Below, piece after piece: positions 52,328-63,551 of a DNA stretch of 64,000 bases. The position numbers were made by a program, and so were the translations under genes. Numbering within the stretch: position 1 is the first letter of the stretch; each line of letters begins with the position of its first letter. The notes under the pieces were generated by a model. It did not search any database, was not told the DNA's origin, and saw only the letters and a list, made by a program, of their open reading frames with translations. The stretch is from Massariosphaeria phaeospora (Eukaryota; Ascomycota; Dothideomycetes; Pleosporales), in assembly GCA_011032825.1 (NCBI GenBank), contig JAADJZ010000034.1:310001-374000 (forward strand). Direction: 5' to 3'.

Positions 52328-54820
52328 CTATAAGCGACCTCGCTCGTACTTGGTACCGTAGGTCCTTCGCATGATCGCACATTTCCAACAAAGATCATCA
52401 TCTTCGCTCGACTCTGTTGAAGAGGTCGAACCGCTAGATACGGGTGAACTGCATTCCTGCATTTCATCAGTCTGACCACAGTGACCTTCAGAGGTCTCCA
52501 ACGCATCATACACAGGAGTGCCCTTTGCATTACCTTTCAGCTGGTCAAGAAGGGTTTCCCACCAGACCTCATCGTGGTCAAATGTATGATAGACAACTCT
52601 GCCACATTGTGTACACAAATCCGGCGCCAACTCCAGAGGCTCGAAATCCAGTTCGAAGAGTTGCCTGAGACTGCTGACGGTCCAGGCACTGGTCACCAAA
52701 AGACACTCACTCAGCTCGTCAGCAACGAATTGGTCGATGTCGTACCCCGCTTCACGGACTATTTGACGCCATCTGAAGAACGACGACGATCTTCGCATGG
52801 CCAGCGAGGTAGGCGTATCAAGCCGTTGTGCATCGTCACCTCCGTATGCCGATGAGGTCATGCCGACATGGTGGGGGTTAGCACCCTTTTGTAAAAGGAT
52901 TTTTATGCCCGGGACAACTGCGTCCGAGAAATTCTCGGCAATTTTCGAGTGCATAGGCGTGTAGCCGCCTGGTACAAAGCTAGCATCGACCAAATCCCCG
53001 CTGATATCAAGGACACGCCGTAACAGAGTAGGACTCTCAAGGCAAAACGTGAGTAGCCATGCAACAATCGGTGGAGAACAACTCTCCCGGAGATCACCCA
53101 GGAACGTATCGAGAATCCACTCGGAGACTTCGGTAGTCGTACAAAGACCTGTTGATGCACGCTCGCGTTCCAGGACAACAAGGACCATCTTCCACGCTTG
53201 GCTCTCGTGATTTGAAAACTCTAGATTATCCAAGAGCAGACGAAGCGCCTCGATCCTTTGTTGCGGAGGTATCTGTGTCGCTGTCGCGCTATTGATAGTA
53301 GCAGCAGTGACCAAAGGGGAACTGCGTTTGATATCAGCGTCCGGAGAAGAGTCCGTAAACGATGAAGATACCTTACCAGTGCTCATAGTTGCCGTTCGGA
53401 AAGTCGAAGGTGAGTGCTTCTCTGTTGGAACCCGCTCGCAGCAAAGTCTTCATTAAAGCCACATCACAGCGCCAGGAAGCAAGCTGCCTGCATTAAAACG
53501 AGTCTCAAGATTGTCACTGTAGAGAAGTTGCGAACTTACATGAAGCGGTGTCCACCCTTTCGAGTTTGTATCCCATGGAGATGCTCGGCCCCTGGTTAGC
53601 AAGGAGTTTACGGCCATTATGTTGCCTTGCTCGCAAAACTCAAATATGAGCGAATCATCGGGCACGGCATGAAAAGTCTGCAGAGAATTCTTCCAGGATG
53701 CGCCTTCTCTGTAGAGAACAACGTGGAAACCGTATCGCAGGCCCCACCACATGAGCCAGCTAGCTGGGTAAAACGTAAACTGTGTTTCTATCTCAGAGGC
53801 AGTCTCGGTGGAGTTGCGATCGCCGTCCTCGGTGATGGTGGGATCGTGAACATAGAATCTGTTGGTGTTGAGGTAGATAGTCCCGAAGATGGAAGGGGTA
53901 ATGGAAGCATACGACCCGTGGAAATGGTTCGGTCCTAGATATCTGGCCCGCCGATGTCGCGAGTCGCTTTCCGGACGTGTTGGATCTTTAGCGCTTTCGA
54001 TGTCTGCTGCTGGGCTGCTATAGCCTTGAGCTATCCTGGTAGTTCTGCCTCGTTGCGTTTCCGGGCTGGTTTCTTTCTTCTTTGCATCCGCAAATTCGAC
54101 GCTTAATTTGTCCGCTAGACCCTGCACTGCCTTATCGATCGCTATCTGCATGCCAGACTGAATCCACGATTGAGGGACACCAGTAGTGACGAGTCGCATC
54201 TGGGACTTCAGACTTGCGAGATGGTTTTGTATGTCCAGGGGCTCATTCAGCTCGTTTGACACTGTTCCAGATACCTTCTGCACGTTGAGGTTCGTAAATC
54301 CTTCTGTTAAGGCGGTCATGGCTTGCTCGTGAAGGCGGTACTGCACTTTCCTAGGACAGTCAGTTGGGTGCGCTCGATGTACCAATGTCCATGCATACTC
54401 GTGTAAATTGAATCGTGCCAGGACAAGTGTCGTCTTCGTCTCGCTCAGAGACAGCCTGAACTGCATCATTTGATTGCCCCTGAGAGAGAGCTTGAAACTG
54501 CTCCAGGTGCGCAGGACACGGCCGTTCGACGAGGCTCCAGCCTGGTATTTGGCCATGGTTGCCAGCAGTGCTTCCACCTGGGTTGACACACTCTGTAGTA
54601 CGGACGTGAGCGTCGGGTCCGGGCCATATTGTTTTTCTTTCTCATAGATCTCTCTAATAACAGCCTCGAGTAAGCGTAATTCTTGAACCAAGTCTGAAAT
54701 GTCCTTTGGCGCGCCTTGCACTTTCTCCCAGAATTCGCAGAAGCTGTGTATTTTGTCGAGAAGCTGGAGGGAAAGGGAGACGACTGCAAAGGCACTAGCA
54801 ACCCCAGCGATGACCTCCAT
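52328..54820 (-). CDS. Fungal STAND-type N-domain protein with ankyrin region
   Basis: Four exons: 54820-54399, 54350-53540, 53483-53377 and 53288-52328. Introns are 48, 56 and 88 nt; the protein has 766 residues. The 48-nt intron is frame-neutral and stop-free, so its removal is inferred from GTATGC/CTGAC/TAG signals. The N-terminus (MEVIAGVASAFAVVSLSLQL, then DISDLVQELRLLEAVI) is the Fungal_N domain typical of STAND/NLR-like fungal proteins. A middle domain (FYPASWLMWWGLRYG, DDSLIFEFCEQGNIMAVNSL) leads into ankyrin repeats (GWTPLHLASWRCDVALMKTL across intron 2, then later units). The C-terminus has two CxxC pairs (DLCTQCGRV, DLCWKCAIM) that could bind zinc. There is no NTPase domain. Such proteins are discussed in heterokaryon and non-self recognition; that role is inferred here. 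Confidence 0.83.
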
Positions 54821-54923
54821 TGTTGAATAGGGCCCACTCTTATCGGCCCGACGAGGTTAGGTTGGGAGGCCCGCGACCTCGAAACCCGAAACCAATCTGC
54901 CCCGCAGAGACGCCCAGAGAACG

Positions 54924-56033
54924 TCAGCCCCCAACCTTAGATGAGTCGAGCGGCTCTTCAGTCCCATTCCCGGATGAGGCTTGGACGTCATTTTTCTTTG
55001 CATTATCAGCTCCCCGGAAAGCTTCGCCCTTCCCAGACGCATGTGGCGAGAGGAACGAGTCGAACGTAATGTCAGGTTGATAGTCGTATGTGCGAGCTTC
55101 CGTGGCCAAGGAGCTTGAGATATGAACAGAACTCCGAGAGCTGTGCGAAGAGGGTTGGGAAACATGCCGCCGCGAGAAATAGTCGCCAGTGCTGCGCTGT
55201 CGGATATGCATGCTCTGCCGAGTACTGGCCACCGAGCGAGCTGGAGCAGCCCGCGCAGTGATTGTTGACAAAGTCGGCGAGATGCGAGGGCTCGCTGGAA
55301 CGTCGAGGGCGAGAAGATCGGACATGGACTGCGAAGCCTGCGCATTGTAAGTATCAGTAGGTTTAGTGACCTCGAAGGTGGGCAGCCTAGTAAAGCGGTG
55401 ACGAACCTTCTGCTGCTTCAAGAGATTCTGCTCGCTCGTCTCCTTCTCAGACTCGATCCGTTCCAGGACTTCATCTCGGTCCTCCATACCTCGAGGCACA
55501 AGTGCCGCTCGCGATTCGTGGAACATGACCAAATCTCTACCATCCCACTCCCTCAAGTTGTGGTTTATTTCTCCAACAGCGAGTGCATGCTTGTCTTCCT
55601 CGGTCAAGGCTTTGCTGTAGTAGCGAGCCCTCTTCGGATTCGGCTTCGGCTTCGCAACTGGCTGCTGTGTGGAGAGAGGCATGGCGATTTCCGGAGGCGT
55701 GGCGTATGCAGATTCTGGAATCGATACATCTGCAGAGGAGCGATTGCTGTAGGAGACCGACATGTTTGCTGTCGCTGCGCGGTTAGATGCCTCTACCAGG
55801 AATGGCTGGTCAAACGGCTCTCGCAATGTCGCCGCGGTTGCCCCCTCAGATAACGGCGGTTCACCATCCATGGCGAGTTCGCCCACCGCCTCGGCAACGG
55901 ATTCGCTGTCGTCAAAGAACGTCGATGCTGCAGCCTGCGAAGCCATAGGCGAGTGCTGCGGAGCGGCTGTGCCAGGCAGGGACGGTGACGGAGAGTGTGA
56001 GTCGTCAATCCGACGCGGTCGAGAGAAATTCAT
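54924..56033 (-). CDS. Hypothetical Ser-rich protein, function unknown
   Basis: Open frame of 370 codons from the ATG at 56033 (MNFSRPRRIDD). Ser/Pro/Ala-rich ends flank a charged central block (ALTEEDKHALAVGEINHNL, then ERIESEKETSEQNLLKQQK). A 69-nt segment after QNLLKQQK begins GTTCGT and ends GCGCAG with a CTGAT-like branch. It is frame-neutral and may be an intron, which would shorten the product by 23 residues. Phospho-site-like SPS/RSS runs suggest a regulatory or cytoskeletal role, but nothing is recognisable. It ends 103 bp upstream of the STAND-type gene on the same strand. Confidence 0.65.
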   Translation of the reverse strand: MNFSRPRRIDDSHSPSPSLPGTAAPQHSPMASQAAASTFFDDSESVAEAVGELAMDGEPPLSEGATAATLREPFDQPFLVEASNRAATANMSVSYSNRSSADVSIPESAYATPPEIAMPLSTQQPVAKPKPNPKRARYYSKALTEEDKHALAVGEINHNLREWDGRDLVMFHESRAALVPRGMEDRDEVLERIESEKETSEQNLLKQQKVRHRFTRLPTFEVTKPTDTYNAQASQSMSDLLALDVPASPRISPTLSTITARAAPARSVASTRQSMHIRQRSTGDYFSRRHVSQPSSHSSRSSVHISSSLATEARTYDYQPDITFDSFLSPHASGKGEAFRGADNAKKNDVQASSGNGTEEPLDSSKVGG

Positions 56034-56555
56034 ATTCACTAGCTTCGTTGCCTGCAACGAGTGAAAGGAGAAGAGAGTCCTTGAAGTGAAAGTGAAAGTG
56101 AATATTCTCGCGACCTTGCGCCGCGAAACAGAAACAAGGCTGGAGCACAAGAATACTTTGTAAGTAGGAATATGGCGGTTATATATGATGTTTACTTACA
56201 TTGTTAGGGGCGTTGCTATACAAAGGCTTTGTTGGACTGTGCAGCTTGACCGCAATAACTTCGCGTAGATCGCAGACGACCACTGCTCGCCGAAAGAGTT
56301 TTCTTTACGTGAGTGAACTGCACATGGGACTATGAGGTTGAAATTACGTTGACTGGGGATTACGTGTAGGTGTTTGCGTGGCGTTTGCACTGACGTACTT
56401 TCACTGCACAGAAGTAGTTTCCTAGGCGACACCACACCGTCGAATCTAGCGTTGCCATGCGTTGGCAGTACAGATAAAAGGAACGATTGCATAATCTCAG
56501 ATAATCAGCACTAGGGAATACTCAAGTACGTGTTGGAAATATTACAACTTTACAT
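56034..56555. other. Intergenic
   Basis: About 520 bp with no supported gene. Confidence 0.45.
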
Positions 56556-57578
56556 TCAAGATTTTAGCAACAACCTCTTCCGATGGGACTGAGCAATGGA
56601 CTTCACCCGGTCAGGTATCACACCATCATACTTATCGTCAGTAGCTTTCTGTAACTGCCTAAACTTGGAGGTATGTTTATCGGCCTTACTATCAGGTTTC
56701 GCGGTCTTCCCCTCGGGCTTCTTGGCATGTGCCCTACCCATGTTCCCGAATGAGAACTTCATGGACTTCCTTCTCGCGAACGTATCCTTATCCACGACTT
56801 CGCTATCCCAGCTAAACCTGCTCTTCAAATCGCCAACAAAATCATCCAGCAGCGGCGCGTGCGGAAGAGCGTCACTTTCACTCTCACCAAACGCCGGATG
56901 TCGAGGTGCGGGCGCTGGGTCAAAGCGCTTGGGATATTCGTTGACATAGTGCAGCATGCCGTTCACATGAGAAGAGTCAGTCTGATGTGCACCAGAAGAA
57001 GTGAAGGTAGGTTGATGCTTACGCCAGGGCGCATTGCGAACATGGTCGGCCATGTACTGGTCCGCATCAGCGTCCTCGTCGTCTTCGTGCCAGCGCTGGT
57101 TAAACTCGTCGAGATACTTTTTCGGAATCGGGACTCCGTCGTCGAAATCAAAAGCGGAAGAATCCCAGCCGAACAGCTGGCCTCTACCGGTATGGGTATG
57201 GGTATGGGTATTGCTACGCTCACCACGATTATAATTCGCATCGTCGAAGTTGAAGTTCGGGCCTAAAGCTTTGCGAGTCGCGTACCGTACCTGCGAAGTA
57301 TGTAGGCGTTGCTCTCGCGTTCGATCCGAGCTCGACCATGAGCCAGATGAAGAAGTCGAATGGAAGGGCCTGGGCTTGGAAGATTCTGGTCCCGTTTTCC
57401 GCGGCTTCGTTTCGTACAGCTTCTCGAGCTTGTGCCGTCTGCTGAGTATTGCATACTCGTCAGAAGGAAGCCCGGGGGTCTTAGGGGTTCTAGGGGTCGG
57501 TGGACTATTGCCATCTACTTCTAAATGTGACCTACCAGAGATCTGGTGAGTATAAGGCATCAAGCTAGGGCGTCCCAT
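56556..57578 (-). CDS. Hypothetical protein, function unknown
   Basis: One open frame of 340 codons from the ATG at 57578 (MGRPSLMPYTHQISGR). Low-complexity N-terminal part with TPRTPKTPG, then KLEKLYETKPRKTG. A His/Thr run (THTHTHTG) comes from a GTATGG hexamer repeat. The Asp-rich centre (FDFDDGVPIPKKYLDEFNQR, EDDEDADADQYMADH) and basic C-terminus (VKSIAQSHRKRLLLK) look like real coding sequence. A GTAAGC near 57023 could start an intron but I found no good acceptor. I do not recognise the family. The next gene on the same strand (57991-58614) is similarly basic and disordered. Confidence 0.6.
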   Translation of the reverse strand: MGRPSLMPYTHQISGRSHLEVDGNSPPTPRTPKTPGLPSDEYAILSRRHKLEKLYETKPRKTGPESSKPRPFHSTSSSGSWSSSDRTREQRLHTSQVRYATRKALGPNFNFDDANYNRGERSNTHTHTHTGRGQLFGWDSSAFDFDDGVPIPKKYLDEFNQRWHEDDEDADADQYMADHVRNAPWRKHQPTFTSSGAHQTDSSHVNGMLHYVNEYPKRFDPAPAPRHPAFGESESDALPHAPLLDDFVGDLKSRFSWDSEVVDKDTFARRKSMKFSFGNMGRAHAKKPEGKTAKPDSKADKHTSKFRQLQKATDDKYDGVIPDRVKSIAQSHRKRLLLKS

Positions 57579-57990
57579 ATTTACTGCTGATATGCAGGTA
57601 CACTGACAATAGTGGCTATTGGCAGTTGACTGGGAAAGAGAACACTTATCTAAGTATATGAGTGCTATAGAGAAGTTTAGTCAGTGACGCAAACAACGAG
57701 ATGGTTGGTATATTTAAGGGGGTAGTTCGCAGATAGTATTGTTAAGGGCATTGTATATGCATGATGTTTGAGCTAAACACAATCCAGCCAATGTTCGGAT
57801 ACGAAATGCTGAATGAGACAAAGAAAGTAAAAAATCCTCAAATCTCAACATACAATACCGCAGCTCCATTCTCACACGCTCTATCATTGAGATGCCAAAC
57901 AAATGATGCAAAGCCGGGGCTAAAGTCAAAGCCAAATGGAAAGAAGAACGCTGACTACACACCAACAGTATGCAAACTCCAAACACTCGC
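57579..57990. other. Intergenic
   Basis: About 410 bp, AT-rich, with no supported gene. Confidence 0.5.
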
Positions 57991-58614
57991 CTAGGCCTTC
58001 CTGTTCCCTATCTTCAATTTCCTCAACACCCCCACCACTCTCTTCTCCAACCAATATTCCTCCCCACTCATCTTCATCACTAACTTCCCCCTTTTAAGCG
58101 TACACCCCGTCAAGCTCTTCTCCGTCACTCTATCGTCCGCCTCCCCATCTCTCTCAACCAGCCTAGGGTAATAAGGAAAGTCATCTTCGCGAATATACGG
58201 GAGTTCGAGATCGTCATCTTCTGAAACGGGCGAGTTCAAGAATGTAGCAGCAGTAGTGGGCACGTAAACCCGCGGCATCTTCGACGTGTACAAATCTTCC
58301 TGACTCGTACTCATTTGCGGGATGTAGTAGTGGAATTTCGGTGTGAGGACCACGCGGTCCGTAGTATCCGGCCGCCGAGGCGAACTCGGCGCGAATTTAT
58401 CGTTCAGCGGCGATTCAACGATAGTGTCGAGTTTCGGAACGAGCATGTGGGGGCGCGAGCATCCGCACGGAAGCGGTTGAGTAGCTGGTTTAGGTTTCAA
58501 AAACGAGGCCATGGCGGATGCCGTCGTTGGTGAAGCTGGCTTGAAGAATTGGTGGGGGGACCGAGCGTGCGATTTCGTGCGTGGTTTCAGTTTTGGGAGT
58601 ATGTGGTATGCCAT
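57991..58614 (-). CDS. Hypothetical basic protein, function unknown
   Basis: From the ATG at 58614 (MAYHILPKLKPRTKSHAR) the frame has 207 residues; it is open upstream to an ATG at 58773, so a 260-residue version is possible. Features: a Lys/Pro/Ser-rich N-terminus, a CGCSRPH motif, a segment with PKLDTIVESPL and TPKFHYYIPQMS, an acidic middle (SEDDDLELPYIREDDFPYYP) and a basic C-terminus (LKRGKLVMKMSGEEYWLEKR). The last segment looks structured. I see no known domain. Confidence 0.6.
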   Translation of the reverse strand: MAYHILPKLKPRTKSHARSPHQFFKPASPTTASAMASFLKPKPATQPLPCGCSRPHMLVPKLDTIVESPLNDKFAPSSPRRPDTTDRVVLTPKFHYYIPQMSTSQEDLYTSKMPRVYVPTTAATFLNSPVSEDDDLELPYIREDDFPYYPRLVERDGEADDRVTEKSLTGCTLKRGKLVMKMSGEEYWLEKRVVGVLRKLKIGNRKA

Positions 58615-58773
58615 GGTAGGATGCAGTAACGCTGGATAGGATATGCGGACTGAGGAAGAGCGTGTGGGTGGGATTAAAGCGACTTCGGAGAGGTCATGCG
58701 ATGGGTTGAGTGGGTATCTTGATGACAGCAGATAGACAAAGGCGGTTTGAGAGATGGAACGCCTAGTGAGCAT

Positions 58774-59637
58774 GGCACAAAGAAAGCTGACAATAGGACA
58801 ATGGGGTGGTGATGGAGCGTGCTATATATGTGAGCACATAACAAAGAAGCTAATTTTAGAATTGGAGCCTGCCTTGTTACGGGACTCTTGGTAACAGTGT
58901 ACTTCTTTCATTACCTCACGATGTATGTGGGATACATGAGGTTTTCATCGATGCTGCAAGAACTAACTTACATGGCGCTGGATTCTCTTGTATCAGCTAG
59001 AGCTTCGAAAATATGGTCCGTTGCGACTACAACACACATACACCAAGTGCCATCTCACATACTCTGACCTCGACTGCCTCTGCTAACACATTACCCCTTA
59101 TGCTAGATACAGCAGGTCTTTGTAAAGCTACCAGTGGTATTCAGAGACCAAGCCAAAATATCATGTGTTTGCTGGAGCATCGGGAAAGTACCCCTAAAAC
59201 GGTTGATCGGCAACACACTATTCGTAAGAAGGCACGATGCTGCGATATGCGGCTATCTCGAATCACTGCCTCTCGCTTCGAAGGTATCTGATCTAACCGC
59301 TTCGTAGACACATTCCCCTAATATGAGTGAAGCTCCAGCCAGTGTACGGAGTTCTAGTACACGAGACATATCTTGTACGGAGTCTGCAAAAGGCTCGCAG
59401 GCAGTAGCCGGGGTGTTTTGGAGGGATAGCCGAATAATTGGAAGGAGTGACTGATCACTCCGGTGTTGGTGTTCTCGTGAGTCTGAGCGGCTTTGCTGGT
59501 GGGGAAGTTGGTCGATCTTAATCAGCGATTTTGCCCGGGTGTGGGGCTGATAAGATAAGCGCTGACCGCCCGGCAGAATTCAGACACCTCAATTTTCGTG
59601 CGCGAACTTTTTGCTCGTCAACACAAGATAGCCCGCC
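58774..59637. other. Intergenic, RRP12 promoter side
   Basis: About 860 bp. Two TGTACGGAGT motifs lie at 59336-59345 and 59375-59384. No coding frame with recognisable features. Confidence 0.45.
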
Positions 59638-62600
59638 ATGTCACTTGAGGACAGGCTAGCTAAGATTCGGGACTCCCCAAAGCTGCAGAGTCAGCAGCAG
59701 GTGAGCTGGAACATGCTGCAGAACCGCGATGATGCTGACATTAGTAGACCGCTGTGGTGCTTTCCGCCGTGGAAGACACGCTCCGCCAACAGCGCTCCGA
59801 GTCCACGCCGACTGCGTATTTTGCTGCTCTCTTGTCACTGTTGGGAAGACAAATAACCTCCCAGGGCATAACGCACAAGGATACCGCCGGCGCCGTCATA
59901 TACCTCCTCGATCTCGTCACACCGCACGTCCCTGCGCCGCTTTTGCGATCAAAGTTCTCTGAGATTCTTTCCGGTCTTGCGCCAGCGCTCACACACCCCG
60001 ATGCCGAAGCTCCGCTCCTGAGGTCCTCTATAGGCTGTTTAGAGTCGCTTCTCATCGTCCAAGATGCGCGCGCTTGGGAGCTCCCGCAGACGCAAATCAG
60101 CCCGCGACGAGCGGTTGCGGGTCTATTGCAAATTGCGATAGATCAGCGGCCAAAGGTCAGGAAAAGGGCGCAGGAAGGCCTGGCGAAGGTGCTTGCCCAT
60201 GCACCACCGAGCCCATCGCTGGACCACCCGGCTGCGGATATGTGCGCTGAGACGGCGCTGAAGATGCTAAGGGATACAGCGGAGGCTACGGTCAAGACGA
60301 AGAAGCATAAGGGTGGCAAAGACGGGCCAGGCAATGAGCCGAGTCTTATCCATGCTCTGCATTTGATCAAGACCGTGGCGACGGCATCTGGGGGCTGGCC
60401 CAGCAGGAAGATCGACGTGCTTTGCGAACTACTGCTGAATATCTCGAGATCCAGCAACGAATACTTGACCATGGCTGCGTTTGAGATATTCGAGGTCATA
60501 TTCACCGGAATGGCGGACGAGATCTCGTCGGCGAAACTCCCGCGGCTCCTGGAGGTGATATCTGAGCTCCAGCCTTCGAAGAATGACTCACAGCTTCTTC
60601 CGCCATGGATAGCCGTGATATCACGAGGATACGAGGTCTCCGCCCAGATCGAGCCCGATGATACTTTTGCAAAGCTTCCCGACGTCTTCAAGATGGTTTC
60701 TACTTTCCTCACCTCACCGTCGCATAACATCCGCGTGTCTGCCTCCGAGTGCTTGATATCCTTCGTGGTCAATCTCATTCCCGACAGTATAATACTGGAG
60801 CCGTCGGTGTATGACGAGAAGATCCTGGAGAAGGTGGGCAAGATCTCGACGGAGCTTCTCAGCGTCAAATACCAAGTGGCCTGGATGGAGGTGTTCAGCA
60901 TGTTAAGCGCCATGTTTGAGGCTTTGCGATGGCGCTCAGATCCCATCTTAAGACCGGTGGTGAGGGCTATAGGGGAATTGAGGAGTAACGAGTCGTTCGC
61001 TGGGAAGAAAGAAGCGGACGTTGTGATTGCGAGAGCCATCTCAGCTATGGGACCGGATGCCGTACTGGAGATCCTGCCACTCAATCTACCGAGGCCACCG
61101 CCAGGCCAGACTGGTCGGGTTTGGATGTTACCACTTCTTCGCGACTCTGTTCACAACACCAAGCTTGCTCATTTTAGGTCGGAGATGGTACCTCTCAGCG
61201 AGGTTCTGTACCAAAGAGTAGTGAATCACGGAACCAAGGAGAAGACTATGGAGATCAAAGTCTTTGAGACAGTCGTCCAGCAAATATGGTCGACTCTACC
61301 GGGTTACTGCGACCTCCCACTGGATCTCACCGAAGCGTTCGATCAGAGTTTCGCAGAGATGTTAGCGAATTTGCTCTATGGCCAGGCAGATCTGCGGACA
61401 GACCTTTGCAGGGGTTTACAGAACCTTGTTGATAGTAACAAGGCCATTGTGGAGTTGGAAGGCGAAGAGGATTTAGTTGCGCAGGCTAGGGTGTCAAAAG
61501 CGGATGCTAAGAAGAATCTGGACCATCTGGCCAGTTTTGCGGGAAACATGCTTGCGGTGCTGTTCAACGTCTACAGTCAGACTTTGCCGCAGTATCGGGG
61601 TACGATTTTGAGGACCATCAATGCTTATTTGAGCATAGTTCCTGAGAAGGTGAGTAAATCATTTCCATGTGGTATCAATCGTGTCTAACATGTATTCTAG
61701 GAACTAATGGAGACTTTTGAACGAGTGGCAACCAATCTCGAGGCTTCAATCCCCGAGGCCGGCCCACAGACGCAGGCCGACAAGCAGAAACAGAAGCAAG
61801 ACAAGAGCCAGAGCAAGATGCCTCCTATGAGCCACACCCTGATGGATCTCGTCATCACAATTTCGCTGTACCTTCCCCGGGAAAGCTTCCCTGGGTTGTT
61901 TCGCATGGCTTCTACTATGATTAATAAGGAAGACGACCCACAACTGCAGAAGAAGGCCTACAAGCTCATCCCGCGGCTCGCGGAATCTGAGATTGGCAGG
62001 GCGGCTTTACTGGAACGCAATGGGGATCTCCAACAGCTGCTCCTCGGCAGTGCTGACAAGGCGTCCGCTCCAGCACGAAGAGACCGGCTAGCAGCTATGT
62101 CTCAGATTCTGGAATACCTTCCTCCTAGCGACCTACACTTCATTCCTGCTATCCTTTCAGAAGTGGTGATCTCAGCTAAAGAGGTAAATGAGAAGGCGCG
62201 GGAAGCAGCATACGGGCTTCTCGTGGCTATGGGCGAAAAGATGGCTGAAGGTGGTACTGTCGTGCAAACGAAAGTCCCCGGTATGCCTGCAGATGCGCCG
62301 TCCGTGGAAGCGTCGCTGGAGGAGTACTTCACTATGGTATCAGCAGGTCTGGCTGCTACAACTCCGCACATGATCTCTGCTTCCATAACCGCTGTCACTC
62401 GGATCATGTACGAATTCCACGCGAGGATATCGAAAGAGACGATACAAAACCTACTTGAGCTCATGGACATGTTCCTCCAGAATCCGAATCGGGAGATTGT
62501 GCGAAGTGTGCTTGGCTTCGTCAAGGTCGAGGTAGTTTCCTTGCCAGAAAGCCTGATAACACCACGCCTCAACACACTGCTGTCGAACCTAATGGTCTGG

Positions 62601-63551
62601 AGCCACGAACACAAAGCCCATTTCAAGCTAAAAGTAAAGCACATCGTCGAGCGCATGATCCGAAAGTTCGGCATTGAAGCGGTCGAACGTGCATGTCCGC
62701 CGGAAGACCGGAAACTTATCACCAATATTCGCAAAACGCGGGAGCAGCGCAAGAAGAAGAAAGCGAATGCCGAAGAGAACGGCGAGGTGCAGAAAGAGAA
62801 GCCCAAGAACAAATTCGAGAGCGAATATGATCAAGCGGTGTACGGCAGCGAAAGCGAAGACAGTGAGGGCGCCGACTCAGAAGATGACTTTGTCAAGAGC
62901 CAGGCCCGAGAGCGCAATGGTAAAGCGAAAGGTGGCGAGACTTACATTGTCGAGGATGAAGACGAGCCACTCGATCTCCTCTCGAAACGCGCACTAGGCA
63001 ACATCTCATCAACGAAGCCTCTCCGCGCGCGCAAAGTACCGCAGAAGCGCACAAAAGCTCGGACAGACGAGGACGGCAAACTCATCCTCGGAGGCCCAGA
63101 CTCGGACGACGAAGCAGCCCCTGCGCCTACGCGGAAGAAGGGTGGAAAGAAATCCGTTGCCAACGATGACGATGGCGACACCCTCATGGACGTCGACGAC
63201 CCCGACGACGGTACGACGCTCGAAGCCGGTATAAATGCCTACGTCGACGCGATTCGCGGCCGCGATGCCCCGCAGCGCGGTCAAAAAGGGAAACTGAAAT
63301 TCAGCAATAAAAAGCAGCGAGATGATGATGACGACCAGATGGATGTTGATAGTGGCGATGAGAAGCAGGCAAGGAAATCAAAGTCTGGGTCCGGTTTGAC
63401 TAGGGGTGGTGGTAATGGTTTCAAGTCACAGCGGAAGGGTCTAGGCGTACAGAAAACGAGAGGTGGAACTGGGGTGAGGAGTAGGGTGGAGAAGAGTAAG
63501 AGTCCGAGAGGCAAGGGCAGGGGTGGCGGGAAGTGGATGGGACCAAAATAG
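59638..63551 (+). CDS. RRP12: Ribosome biogenesis protein Rrp12
   Basis: Three exons: 59638-59700, 59748-61649 and 61701-63551. Introns are 47 and 51 nt, both phase 0; the protein has 1,271 residues. The start MSLEDRLAKIRDSPKLQSQQ leads into TAVVLSAVEDTLRQQ across intron 1; I chose the acceptor at 59747 because the earlier AG gives an immediate stop. The bulk is HEAT-like helical repeats (about 25-1010), for example MYEFHARISKETIQNLLELM. The C-terminal about 250 residues are charged and disordered with acidic runs (ESEDSEGADSEDD) and a Lys/Arg/Gly tail (KSPRGKGRGGGKWMG). Rrp12 helps export pre-40S and pre-60S particles and process rRNA. Length and layout match fungal Rrp12 (about 1,230-1,290). 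Confidence 0.93.
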
